Notes under the pieces: model-generated | What the model was told of the DNA's origin: nothing | What the model saw: the letters and a program-made list of their open reading frames with translations, nothing else | Databases searched by the model: none | Shown here: piece after piece, positions 1 to 7,157 of the stretch | Layout: each line of letters opens with the position of its first letter | Numbering within the stretch: position 1 is the first letter of the stretch | Translations under genes and position numbers: made by a program | DNA from: Ruminococcus sp. | GTDB lineage: Bacteria > Bacillota > Clostridia > Oscillospirales > Ruminococcaceae | Direction of reading: 5' to 3' | Assembly: GCA_024697705.1 (NCBI GenBank) | Contig: JAILFF010000094.1 | Coordinates: forward strand, 1 to 23,497 | Length of the DNA: 23,497 nucleotides

Positions 1-39
1 CCCTTTCCGACCGCCGATAAAGAGCATCTATGTTTATAA
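1..39 (+). CDS. Possible 3' end of an upstream gene (partial)
   Basis: Frame 1 is open from the window edge and reads PFPTADKEHLCL before a TAA at 37-39, overlapping the first bases of lspA by 10 nt. Overlapping stops and starts are common in this tightly packed operon, so this may be the C-terminus of the preceding protein. Only 12 codons are visible and frame 3 also closes nearby at 18-20, so the call is weak and no function can be given. Confidence 0.3.
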   Translation, partial: PFPTADKEHLCL

Positions 40-548
40 TATCGCTAATTATCGCGGCTGTTTCGGTGATAGCCGATCAGCTGATAAAATATATAGTAAA
101 CAATTCGATAGAGCTGAACGGCAGCGTGGATTTTATCCCGCACGTTCTGAGTCTGACGCATATCCGCAACAAGGGCGCGGCGTGGAGTATCATGGAGGGG
201 CAGACGTGGTTCCTCGTGCTTATGCCGATCGCCGTTATAGCGGTGGCGCTCATCTATATGTACAAAAATCGGGACGGTTCAAAGACTATGCTGACCTCGC
301 TTGCGCTTGTAATGGGCGGCGGCGTGGGAAATCTGATCGACAGAGTGCGTATGCACGAGGTCATCGACTATCTGAAATGCGAGCTGTTCAATTTTCCCAT
401 CTTTAATTTCGCGGATATCTGCGTGGTAGTGGGAGCGGCGATGTTCTGCGTCTATATGATTTTTATTGAGGGCAAAAAGACCGCACCCGAGCAGCCAGCG
501 GAGAACGCACAGACCGTACCGACCGAAGAGCAAGCCGATGAGCAGTGA
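30..548 (+). CDS. lspA: Lipoprotein signal peptidase (signal peptidase II)
   Basis: This membrane aspartyl protease cleaves the signal peptide of prolipoproteins after the lipobox cysteine has been lipidated. The 172-aa product has four hydrophobic segments (about residues 4-24, 58-78, 87-103 and 128-147). It carries both conserved catalytic-aspartate motifs of the family, NLIDR (D104) and FNFAD (D129). A hydrophilic, Glu/Gln/Pro-rich tail of about 24 residues follows the last membrane segment and lies beyond the usual core. The ATG at 30 has only a weak purine-rich stretch (aaagag) before it, suggesting coupling to an upstream gene. Its 3' end overlaps the pseudouridine synthase start by 11 nt. 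The lspA-rluD order is common in Firmicutes. Confidence 0.97.
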   Translation: MFIISLIIAAVSVIADQLIKYIVNNSIELNGSVDFIPHVLSLTHIRNKGAAWSIMEGQTWFLVLMPIAVIAVALIYMYKNRDGSKTMLTSLALVMGGGVGNLIDRVRMHEVIDYLKCELFNFPIFNFADICVVVGAAMFCVYMIFIEGKKTAPEQPAENAQTVPTEEQADEQ

Positions 549-1449
549 GATCTTTGAGCTGACCGTGTCGGAGCAGTCGGCGGGAATGAGAGCCGATAAG
601 TGGCTTGCGGCGCAGCTGCCCGAGCTTTCGCGGTCGAGGGTGGAAGCGCTTATCTCCGACGGAAAGGTGCTTCTTAACGGCGGCGCTGTCAAGAAGAGCG
701 CAAAGCTTTCGGCGGGCGATTCCGTGCGGTTTGAGCTGCCCGAGCCCGAGCCGCTCGATGTGCTGCCGCAGGATATCCCGATAGAAATAGTCTACGAGGA
801 CGACGAGCTGCTCGTGGTGGACAAGCCGAAGGGCATGGTAGTCCACCCTGCGCCCGGCAATCCCGACGGAACGCTCGTGAACGCGCTGCTTTACCACTGC
901 GGCGGGCGGCTTTCCTCGATAAACGGCGTTATACGCCCGGGGATAGTTCACCGTATCGACAAGCTGACGAGCGGTCTGCTGATGGTAGCGAAGACTGATT
1001 CGGCGCACCGCTGCCTTGCGGAGCAGATTAAAGAGCATACGTTCACCCGCGAATACCGTGCGGTTGTCTGCGGAAGCTTCGACCCCGAAAGCGGCACGAT
1101 AAACGCGCCCATCGGCAGGAGCAAGTACGACCGCAAGAAAATGTGCGTGACGGAGCTTAATTCAAAGCCCGCCGTTACTCATTACCGCACGCTCGAACGC
1201 TTTGCGGGGTATTCGTTTGTGAGCTTCAAGCTCGAAACGGGGCGGACGCATCAGATAAGAGTTCACAGCTCGTACAAGGGACACCCTGTTCTCGGCGACG
1301 AGGTCTACGGAAAACCGTACAAAAATCTGGACGGTCAGTGTCTTCACGCCATGCGGATAGGCTTTGTTCACCCTAACGGGGAATATATGGAATTTGAAAG
1401 CGCTCTGCCCGAATACTTCGAGAAAGTGCTGGCGGGGCTGCGTAAATAA
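538..1449 (+). CDS. rluD: RluA/RluD-family 23S rRNA pseudouridine synthase
   Basis: This enzyme converts uridine to pseudouridine in RNA; RluD-type members act on the helix 69 region of 23S rRNA. The product is 303 aa from the ATG at 538. An S4-like RNA-binding domain covers about residues 12-70 and the catalytic domain follows. The hallmark GIVHRIDKLTSGLL contains the catalytic aspartate (D141), and RTHQIRVH is present further on. The reading frame is open further upstream, but the ATG at 538, overlapping the end of lspA by 11 nt and preceded by a gaagag sequence, gives the family's normal N-terminus. Assignment to RluD rather than another RluA-family member rests on length, the S4 domain and the neighbour lspA, so the exact target uridines are inferred. 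Confidence 0.93.
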   Translation: MSSEIFELTVSEQSAGMRADKWLAAQLPELSRSRVEALISDGKVLLNGGAVKKSAKLSAGDSVRFELPEPEPLDVLPQDIPIEIVYEDDELLVVDKPKGMVVHPAPGNPDGTLVNALLYHCGGRLSSINGVIRPGIVHRIDKLTSGLLMVAKTDSAHRCLAEQIKEHTFTREYRAVVCGSFDPESGTINAPIGRSKYDRKKMCVTELNSKPAVTHYRTLERFAGYSFVSFKLETGRTHQIRVHSSYKGHPVLGDEVYGKPYKNLDGQCLHAMRIGFVHPNGEYMEFESALPEYFEKVLAGLRK

Positions 1450-1462
1450 CAGGAGCAAAATA

Positions 1463-1870
1463 ATGGAAAAGATTTGGCAGGAGATGTACGAAGCCGCAAG
1501 AGCTGTTCTTGCTCCGCGGACGATCTCCGAATACGTTACCTGCGGCGAGGTATCGGCGGCGGTGCTGTCGAAGTCGGGGAAGATATACACGGGCGTGTGC
1601 ATCGACACCTGTTCGACTTTGGGTATCTGCGCCGAGAGAAACGCTATTTTCAATATGATAACGAACGGCGAGAGCGACATCGCGAAGGTGCTGTGCATCA
1701 GTCCGAGATCGGAGGAGGGCAATGGCGGAGGAGCGCCCTGCGGTGCTTGTCGTGAGCTGATGGTTCAGCTGATGCCCGGAAAGTATCGTGACATCGAGAT
1801 CATGATGGACTACAAAAACGGACGGATAGTGACCCTCGGCGAGCTTACGCCCGAATGGTGGATTAAATAA
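1463..1870 (+). CDS. Cytidine deaminase-like / blasticidin-S-deaminase-like zinc hydrolase
   Basis: This 135-aa protein belongs to the small zinc-dependent cytidine deaminase fold. CAERNAI (C56, E58) supplies one zinc ligand and the catalytic glutamate; PCGACRE (C93, C96) supplies the other two ligands. The length suits the tetrameric cytidine deaminase group, which also includes blasticidin-S deaminases. The N-terminal part and the segment CIDTCSTLGIC look closer to the blasticidin deaminase-like branch than to classical Cdd, so the substrate (cytidine, deoxycytidine or another cytosine compound) is uncertain. The start is the ATG at 1463, behind the Shine-Dalgarno-like aggag at 1451-1455 and 13 nt after the previous gene. 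It is cotranscribed with lspA and rluD by position. Confidence 0.88.
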   Translation: MEKIWQEMYEAARAVLAPRTISEYVTCGEVSAAVLSKSGKIYTGVCIDTCSTLGICAERNAIFNMITNGESDIAKVLCISPRSEEGNGGGAPCGACRELMVQLMPGKYRDIEIMMDYKNGRIVTLGELTPEWWIK

Positions 1871-1888
1871 GAATAACGGTGATAGATT

Positions 1889-2725
1889 TTGTTTGAGGAT
1901 ATTTCAAAGGTACTGCTGATAACCGACATGGACGGCACGTTTCTCCCCGCAAGCAAGATACCGAGCAGGGAAAACCTCGCGGCGGTCGAAAGGCTCATGA
2001 GCGCGGGCGGGAAGTTCTCGATAGCGACGGGGCGCAGTTTGCAGGCGTCGAAGCGGTATTTCGAGCAGGTGAATGTCAACTGTCCGATAATCATGTGCAA
2101 CGGCGGCATGGTCTACGATCTGCATAACAAGAGGCAGATCTACGACGTTTTTCTGCCCGTAAGCGCTAAGGAGTTCGTGCGGCGGGTGCTTGAAGCCAAT
2201 CCCGACGCGGGCTGCGAATGTCTGCCGATTGAGGGCGTGTACGTTCCGCAGATGACCGACATGGAACGCGCTCACTGCGAGATATGCCGCGTAACGCCTG
2301 TCGAATGTGGGCTTGACGAGATACCTCCGAACTGGTACAAGGCGCTTTTCGCCATGAAGGAGGAAAGGCTTCACGAGGTCATCGAGTTCGCCGACAGCAT
2401 AAGCGGCGATTATCCCGACGTTGACCTTGTTGTCTCAGCGCCGATTTATTACGAAATGCTGCCGAAAAAAATCTCGAAAGGCACGGGGCTTAAGGAGCTT
2501 GTGAAAGCCTGCGGCATGGAAGATTTCACCATAGTCGCGGCGGGCGATTACAACAACGATATAGAAATGCTCGAAGCCGCCGACGTGGGTATATGCCCGT
2601 CAAACGCGGCTGACGACGTAAAGCGAATCGCCGATGTGGTGCTCGATGTTTCCTGCGAGGAAAGCGCAATTGCGGCGGCGGTGGAGTACATATTCGAGAG
2701 GGTCGGAAAACGGAGCGCGGGCTGA
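1889..2725 (+). CDS. Cof-type HAD-superfamily phosphatase
   Basis: This is a cytoplasmic haloacid-dehalogenase hydrolase of the Cof (type IIB) group; relatives remove phosphate from sugar phosphates, FMN or pyridoxal phosphate. In the 278-aa product motif I is DMDGT (nucleophile D13, acid/base D15). Motif II is in SIATGRS near residue 48, motif III is the lysine of KISKGTGL (K197), and motif IV is GDYNND (D220, D224). The roughly 100-residue insertion between motifs II and III is the C2 cap that selects substrate. The best start is a TTG at 1889, 18 nt after the deaminase stop, as no upstream ATG fits. The stop overlaps the next start by one base (TGATG), implying translational coupling. Substrate cannot be read from sequence. 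Confidence 0.93.
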   Translation: MFEDISKVLLITDMDGTFLPASKIPSRENLAAVERLMSAGGKFSIATGRSLQASKRYFEQVNVNCPIIMCNGGMVYDLHNKRQIYDVFLPVSAKEFVRRVLEANPDAGCECLPIEGVYVPQMTDMERAHCEICRVTPVECGLDEIPPNWYKALFAMKEERLHEVIEFADSISGDYPDVDLVVSAPIYYEMLPKKISKGTGLKELVKACGMEDFTIVAAGDYNNDIEMLEAADVGICPSNAADDVKRIADVVLDVSCEESAIAAAVEYIFERVGKRSAG

Positions 2726-3075
2726 TGGCAGAGGTATTTATAGCAAAGGACGCAAACACGGTAAAGTATATTCCGGAGATACGCCGCTTTGACAGCTCGC
2801 TTTCGATAGGCGAGATAAAAAGCCGCATCGAGAACGGAACGGCGGTCTTTTCAAAAGAGCTTATCACCTACGGCGACATTTATTACGAGGAAGTCGAAGG
2901 CATCGACCCGCACACGAGAAACATGATGTTTTTCTCGCTTATAGAAAGACTTATCGGCATGGGCGCGGAGCTTAAAATCACCGAAAAAGACAGGGAGATA
3001 ACCCCCGACGAGCTGAAACGCAAGATCATGCGTATTAAAGAAATATCGGACGAAACGGAAATGCTTCCCGACTGA
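2725..3075 (+). CDS. Small hypothetical protein coupled to the HAD phosphatase
   Basis: I do not recognise this 116-aa protein. It is soluble, charged and mostly acidic, with no signal peptide, membrane segment, cysteine cluster or obvious nucleotide-binding motif. The N-terminal third (MAEVFIAKDANTVKYIPEI) looks like alternating beta strands. The C-terminal part, rich in Lys, Glu, Arg and Ile, should be helical. The ATG at 2725 overlaps the HAD gene's TGA by one base, so the two are almost certainly cotranslated. This suggests, without proving, a shared function. About 60 nt separate it from the transketolase genes, with no terminator visible between. The continuous frame and codon use like its neighbours support a real gene. 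Confidence 0.8.
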   Translation: MAEVFIAKDANTVKYIPEIRRFDSSLSIGEIKSRIENGTAVFSKELITYGDIYYEEVEGIDPHTRNMMFFSLIERLIGMGAELKITEKDREITPDELKRKIMRIKEISDETEMLPD

Positions 3076-3136
3076 AGCGACAACAGGCGGCTGTCTTATG
3101 ATGGCTGTTATCATATTTTCATGGAGGTAGAAAACT

Positions 3137-3976
3137 ATGGACGCAAAAGAAAAGAAGGCTCTTGAAGTCACGGCGTGCAAGGTAAGGCTCGGCATACTGG
3201 AGGGCGTGTTCAACGCAAAGTCGGGTCATCCGGGCGGCTCGCTTTCGATAGCCGACACCCTTACTTATCTGTATTTCAACAAGATGAACGTTGACCCCAA
3301 AAATCCCGACGACCCCGACAGAGACAGATTCGTGCTTTCCAAGGGTCACACCGCCCCCGCGCTTTATTCGACCCTTGCGCAGAAGGGCTTTTTCAGCACC
3401 GAAGAGCTTAAGTCGCTCCGTCACATCGGCGCTCTGTTACAGGGACACCCATGTATAAATATCCCCGGCGTGGATATGTCCTCGGGTTCGCTCGGACAGG
3501 GCATCTCGACTGCCTGCGGCATGGCGCTTGCGGGAAAGACCTCGGGCAAGAATTACAAGGTATACACCGTTCTCGGCGACGGCGAGATCGAGGAAGGACA
3601 GGTATGGGAGGCTTCGATGTTTGCCGCTCACTACAAGCTTGATAATCTCGTTGCAGTCGTTGACAACAACGGCTTGCAGATCGACGGCAGAATTTCCGAC
3701 GTTATGAGCCCGTACCCCATCACCGACAAGTTCGCGGCGTTCGGCTGGAACGTAGTCGAGGCTGACGCTCACGACTTCGATTCCATCGAAAAGGCTTTCG
3801 CTGCTGCTGATGCCTGCAAGGGCAAGCCCACCGTTATCGTTCAGAAGAGCGTAAAGGGCAAGGGCGTTTCCTTCATGGAAGACCAGGTATCGTGGCATGG
3901 CACTGCTCCCAACGCCGAGCAGTACGAGCAGGCAAAGGGCGAGCTTGAAGCCGCTCTTGCGAAGCTTGAAGCGTGA
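3137..3976 (+). CDS. Transketolase, N-terminal (thiamine-diphosphate-binding) subunit
   Basis: Transketolase moves two-carbon ketol units between sugar phosphates in the non-oxidative pentose phosphate pathway. Here the enzyme is split in two genes; this 279-aa subunit is the pyrophosphate-binding half. It shows SGHPGGSLS (H31), VLSKGHTAPALY (H71) and the thiamine-diphosphate/magnesium signature from GDGEIEEGQVWEA (GDG at 147-149) to VVDNNG (N177, N178). The start is the ATG at 3137, eleven nt after a clear GGAGG Shine-Dalgarno (3122-3126). The partner subunit follows 32 nt downstream. Split transketolases are normal in many Clostridia and archaea, so this is not a frameshift. It links the operon to pentose metabolism, consistent with xylan use elsewhere in the window. 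Confidence 0.96.
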   Translation: MDAKEKKALEVTACKVRLGILEGVFNAKSGHPGGSLSIADTLTYLYFNKMNVDPKNPDDPDRDRFVLSKGHTAPALYSTLAQKGFFSTEELKSLRHIGALLQGHPCINIPGVDMSSGSLGQGISTACGMALAGKTSGKNYKVYTVLGDGEIEEGQVWEASMFAAHYKLDNLVAVVDNNGLQIDGRISDVMSPYPITDKFAAFGWNVVEADAHDFDSIEKAFAAADACKGKPTVIVQKSVKGKGVSFMEDQVSWHGTAPNAEQYEQAKGELEAALAKLEA

Positions 3977-4008
3977 TCGTGTGATATGGAAAGGAACGGT
4001 GCATTATA

Positions 4009-4950
4009 ATGGCTGATGTAAAGAAGATCGCAACAAGAGAAAGCTACGGCAACGCGCTTGCCGAGCTTGGCGATAAATATGAAAACCTCGTAGTTCTCGA
4101 CGCCGACCTGGCTGCCGCCACCAAGACGGGCATTTTCAAGAAGAAGTTCCCCGACCGCTTCTTTGACTGCGGTATCGCTGAGGCTAACATGATGGGCGTT
4201 GCGGCGGGTCTTGCCGCCTGCGGAAAGATCCCCTTTGCCTCCACCTTTGCAATGTTCGCTGCGGGAAGAGCCTTTGAGATCGTAAGAAACTCGATCGGCT
4301 ATCCTCACCTGAACGTTAAGATCGGCGCTACTCACGCGGGAATTTCCGTCGGCGAGGACGGCGCTACCCACCAGTGCAACGAGGATATCGCGCTGATGAG
4401 AACTATCCCCGGCATGACGGTAATAAATCCTTCGGACGATACCGAAGCGAAAGCCGCCGTTGAAGCCGCTATCAATCATGTGGGTCCTGTATATATGCGC
4501 TTCGGCAGACTTGCCGCGCCCGTTATCAACGACCCCGCGACCTACAAGTTCGAGCTCGGCAAGGGCGTTAAGCTGCGCGACGGCAAGGACATTTCGATCA
4601 TCGCGACAGGTCTTATGGTAGCCGAAGCTGTTGCTGCCGCCGAAAAGCTTGCGGCTGAGGGCATCAGCGCCGAGGTGATCAATATCCACACCATCAAGCC
4701 CATCGACAAGGAGATCATCGCGGCAACGGCTCAGAAGACCGGCAAGGTGCTTACCGTTGAGGAGCACAGCATCATCGGCGGACTCGGTTCTGCGGTATGC
4801 GACGTTCTCTGCGAGTGCTGCCCGACAAAGGTAGTGAAGATCGGTGTGAACGACGAATTCGGTCACTCGGGACCTGCTGCCAAGCTGCTTGAGCAGTTCG
4901 GTCTCTGCGCGGATAACATCTATGCTACCGCTAAGGGAATGGTAAAGTAA
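4009..4950 (+). CDS. Transketolase, C-terminal (pyrimidine-binding) subunit
   Basis: This 313-aa protein is the second half of the split transketolase. The pyrimidine-binding domain holds FDCGIAEANMMG, whose glutamate (E58) is at the position that activates thiamine diphosphate. The following HAGISVGEDGATHQ contains the conserved EDG(P/A)TH element of transketolase-like enzymes. The C-terminal transketolase_C domain begins near residue 190 and includes TVEEHSIIGGLGSAV. The start is the ATG at 4009, with aaaggaac-type purines upstream. It should pair with the subunit encoded immediately before it. A long hairpin about 40 nt after the stop probably ends the operon. 1-deoxyxylulose-5-phosphate synthase is a related alternative, but the split architecture and length favour transketolase. 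Confidence 0.96.
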   Translation: MADVKKIATRESYGNALAELGDKYENLVVLDADLAAATKTGIFKKKFPDRFFDCGIAEANMMGVAAGLAACGKIPFASTFAMFAAGRAFEIVRNSIGYPHLNVKIGATHAGISVGEDGATHQCNEDIALMRTIPGMTVINPSDDTEAKAAVEAAINHVGPVYMRFGRLAAPVINDPATYKFELGKGVKLRDGKDISIIATGLMVAEAVAAAEKLAAEGISAEVINIHTIKPIDKEIIAATAQKTGKVLTVEEHSIIGGLGSAVCDVLCECCPTKVVKIGVNDEFGHSGPAAKLLEQFGLCADNIYATAKGMVK

Positions 4951-4991
4951 TGTTTTTAAACGATATTGTAAATTAGTAAAGTTTTTAACCG

Positions 4992-5034
4992 AACAGGCAG
5001 ATACCGTATTAAGGCACTCTGCCTGTTTATTTAT
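4992..5034 (+). terminator. Probable terminator after the transketolase operon
   Basis: A perfect 10-bp stem, AACAGGCAGA (4992-5001) with TCTGCCTGTT (5018-5027), encloses a 16-nt loop and is followed by a T-rich run (tatttatgtgttt). The loop is longer than usual for an intrinsic terminator and the T-tract is interrupted, so termination may be partial and could leave some readthrough into the VanZ gene. Confidence 0.65.
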
Positions 5035-5061
5035 GTGTTTCACAATATCGAGGTTAGTTAA

Positions 5062-5580
5062 ATGATAGAAATACTTGTTGACGTTGTATTTTTAATTCTG
5101 CTGTACACCTTATTTTTATGTAAAAAATGGAAAACTAAAGGAAAAGATGTTCTGTTTGTTAATACATTAATGTATATTTATTTGTCTTTTGTACTGTATT
5201 TTACATTGATGCCGATAATAACGTCGCTCCCTTTTATTTTCAATCATCCATATAATATGTACCTTGTGCCGTTTGACGATTATATAAACGGATGGGGCGA
5301 CACGGTAAGGCAAATAGTTCTCAATGTTATTATGACTGTTCCGTGTGGATTTCTGTTTCCGCTAACACAAAAAGAGCAGAAAAGAACATTTGTGCGGACA
5401 TTGCTGTTTACATTTTTGTTAAGTCTTGGCATAGAATTGATACAGCCGCTTATTGACGGCAGCCGTTCGTGTCATATAACAGACCTTATTACAAATTTCA
5501 CAGGAGGCGTTATCGGTTACTTCTTTTATATTATATTTAAGCCGATCACATCGTTTATTCTTAATAAAATGAAAAACTGA
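5062..5580 (+). CDS. VanZ-family membrane protein
   Basis: This 172-aa integral membrane protein has about five hydrophobic segments. It shows the VanZ-like family pattern: an Asn-rich turn with a proline/glycine motif (LNVIMTVPCGFLFPL), then LGIELIQPLIDGSRSCHITDLITNFTGGVIGY, in which IELIQ, the Arg/Asp pair and the final Gly-Gly-Gly-Tyr match the family. VanZ of enterococci gives low-level teicoplanin resistance, but most homologues have no known role. The ATG at 5062 has a modest gagg Shine-Dalgarno at 5050-5053. The gene is visibly richer in A+T and in AAA/TTA/ATA codons than all its neighbours, which suggests later acquisition. No clear promoter was found between the preceding hairpin and this start. 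Confidence 0.85.
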   Translation: MIEILVDVVFLILLYTLFLCKKWKTKGKDVLFVNTLMYIYLSFVLYFTLMPIITSLPFIFNHPYNMYLVPFDDYINGWGDTVRQIVLNVIMTVPCGFLFPLTQKEQKRTFVRTLLFTFLLSLGIELIQPLIDGSRSCHITDLITNFTGGVIGYFFYIIFKPITSFILNKMKN

Positions 5581-5629
5581 ATGAGCCTATGCAAAATGAA
5601 CGGTAAAAAGAATTTTCACAAAAAACTCA

Positions 5630-5662
5630 GCCCCCGCTTATTATATAATCGGGGGTGTTTTT
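5630..5662 (+). terminator. Terminator-like hairpin that also contains the yunB ribosome binding site
   Basis: CCCCCG (5631-5636) pairs with CGGGGG (5650-5655) around an AT-rich 13-nt loop, and a five-T run at 5658-5662 follows. It has the form of an intrinsic terminator for the VanZ gene. However, the 3' arm GGGGGTG (5651-5657) is also the only Shine-Dalgarno-like sequence in front of the ATG at 5663, so folding would hide the yunB start region. Confidence 0.7.
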
Positions 5663-6289
5663 ATGAGAACCGATAAGACCACACGCGGGAAAAGGCTCAT
5701 CGCGTGGCTGTTTACGGCGGCTGCCGTCGCGGGGGTGACGGTCTCGGCGCTTTATTCGGAGATGACGGAGCAGGCGAAGGAGGTCTGCGCGTACAAGGCG
5801 CGGCAGACCGTGAACGAGATAGCGGCTGAAGAGGTCTCCTGCTGCCTTTCGGAGCAGGGAGCGGGTGGTGATTATCTCGACATTAATTACCGCGGGGACG
5901 GCTCGGTGGGTGCGGTCAGAGCCGATGCAGTTAAGATAAACAGCCTTGAAAACCGCCTGCGGACGAGGATAAACGAACGGCTCTCGGCGCTCGACGACAT
6001 AGATATCGGCGTGCCTGTCGGAACGCTGACGGGTGTTTCGTTCTTAAACGAACGCGGCTTTTCGGTGAGAATGATGCTCCAGCTCGAAGGAGCGGCGGAG
6101 GTAAGGCTGACGGGCGGGCTTGAATCGGCAGGGGTGAATCAGACGCGGCACGTTCTGCGGCTGGAGATAAGCTGCGATGTGCTGGCGCAGCTGCCGGGTC
6201 ACAGTGAGAAGGTAACGGCGGACGGGGAGTATGTCATTGCCGAAACGGTGATAGTAGGCGGCGTTCCCTCGTCGTATTACGATTATTAG
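5663..6289 (+). CDS. yunB: Sporulation protein YunB
   Basis: YunB is a mother-cell sporulation protein known from Bacillus and sporulating Clostridia; its biochemical role is not established. The 208-aa product begins with a basic segment and one membrane anchor (about residues 13-30), leaving most of the protein outside or in the intermembrane space. The C-terminal half carries the family signature: VGTLTGVSFLNERG, then LESAGVNQTRHVLRLEI near residue 160, then AETVIVGGVPSSYY at the end. These match the YunB pattern of GTLTG, AGINQT and AETVIVGxVP. Length is slightly below the usual Bacillus protein. The ATG at 5663 comes directly after the hairpin described at 5630-5662, so translation may be controlled by that structure. 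It implies the host makes, or descends from makers of, endospores. Confidence 0.9.
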   Translation: MRTDKTTRGKRLIAWLFTAAAVAGVTVSALYSEMTEQAKEVCAYKARQTVNEIAAEEVSCCLSEQGAGGDYLDINYRGDGSVGAVRADAVKINSLENRLRTRINERLSALDDIDIGVPVGTLTGVSFLNERGFSVRMMLQLEGAAEVRLTGGLESAGVNQTRHVLRLEISCDVLAQLPGHSEKVTADGEYVIAETVIVGGVPSSYYDY

Positions 6290-6341
6290 TCCGTAATTTT
6301 GTACAGTATTTCGGCTGTGATAAATTTATTTGCGGCGGCGT

Positions 6342-6370
6342 TTGACATTTTCCCTCCGATGTGCTATAAT
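6342..6370 (+). promoter_or_regulatory. Sigma-A-type promoter for the zinc-ribbon genes
   Basis: TTGACA at 6342-6347 and TATAAT at 6365-6370, both exact consensus, are separated by exactly 17 bp. The start codon of the first zinc-ribbon gene is 37 nt beyond the -10 box, behind a gagagggg Shine-Dalgarno. This should be a strong constitutive promoter. Confidence 0.93.
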
Positions 6371-6406
6371 AGAAGACAGCATGGTCAAGAGAGGGGCTGT
6401 TAAGCT

Positions 6407-7153
6407 TTGGGGTGCAATTATTGTTTCGGCTGCGGAGCCGATCTTGCGGAGGACGCGAAGATCTGTCCGTCCTGCGGGAAAAAGCTCGATAAGCTCGTGA
6501 ACCCGCCGCCGCTTAAGGTGAGCGAGGAATCGCGGCAGGCTTTCAGGCGGAATATCCCCGCAGCCTCTGCGCCGCCTAAGATACAGCCGCAGGCGCAAAA
6601 ATCGGCGCCCGTCAAAAGAGTGTTTATCAAGGTGCCGCCGACAAAGGGCTCTGTTATCGCAAATGTGATTATCTTTTTAAACGCTCTGACGGCAGAGACA
6701 ATATTGGGTTATCAGCTAAGGAAAAGTTTGTTAAGCCCTTTTGCCGATTCCGAACTGCTGTATTATCTTATCGTAATGCTGATTTTTTTGCCGCTGGTCG
6801 TTATTCCGATAACCAAACTTAAACCGCGCAGGATAGGCAGCGATCAGGAGCTTGTGAAGAAAAAGACGTCTTTAATAAGAAAGATCGGCGGTCTGCTGTA
6901 CGGTCTTCCGGTACTCGCGTTTGCCGTTTTGTTTATAAATCGTGAGGTACAGGATATTATGAAATACTTTGTACACTATTCGTGGATTTCATTATTGTTG
7001 ATCTTTACCGTAGCGGTCGGATTGCTGAGTATCGCGGGAATGGGCATAAGGCAGCTTTTCCCGCAGCTCGCGGTACAGAACAAAGCGCCGGAAACGGAAG
7101 AACAGTCAGTCGGCGCTGAAAAGGTAAGTCTTGAAAAAGAAAAGAGGGATTAA
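6407..7153 (+). CDS. Zinc-ribbon membrane protein with four transmembrane segments
   Basis: The 248-aa product starts with a zinc ribbon of two CxxC pairs (C6/C9 and C20/C23) in YCFGCGADLAEDAKICPSCG. A Pro/Lys-rich linker follows, then four hydrophobic segments (about residues 83-103, 119-137, 163-181 and 193-216), and a charged Glu-rich tail. Similar 'zinc-ribbon domain-containing' membrane proteins are common in Clostridia and are mostly uncharacterised. The start is taken as the TTG at 6407, because it puts the zinc ribbon at the very N-terminus and is preceded by gagagggg; the ATG at 6381 is in another frame. It sits just after a consensus promoter and 4 nt before a paralogous zinc-ribbon gene. 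The specific function is unknown. Confidence 0.82.
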   Translation: MGCNYCFGCGADLAEDAKICPSCGKKLDKLVNPPPLKVSEESRQAFRRNIPAASAPPKIQPQAQKSAPVKRVFIKVPPTKGSVIANVIIFLNALTAETILGYQLRKSLLSPFADSELLYYLIVMLIFLPLVVIPITKLKPRRIGSDQELVKKKTSLIRKIGGLLYGLPVLAFAVLFINREVQDIMKYFVHYSWISLLLIFTVAVGLLSIAGMGIRQLFPQLAVQNKAPETEEQSVGAEKVSLEKEKRD

Positions 7154-7157
7154 TAAG

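Noticed and set aside
3137..4950. Transketolase broken by a frameshift
   Set aside because: Each part starts with its own ATG and ribosome site and ends at the normal subunit boundary; two-gene transketolases are a known normal form.
3841..5043. 400-codon open frame on the minus strand over the transketolase genes
   Set aside because: It lies opposite two unmistakable transketolase subunits and has no recognisable motif or ribosome site; long antisense frames are common here because of codon bias.
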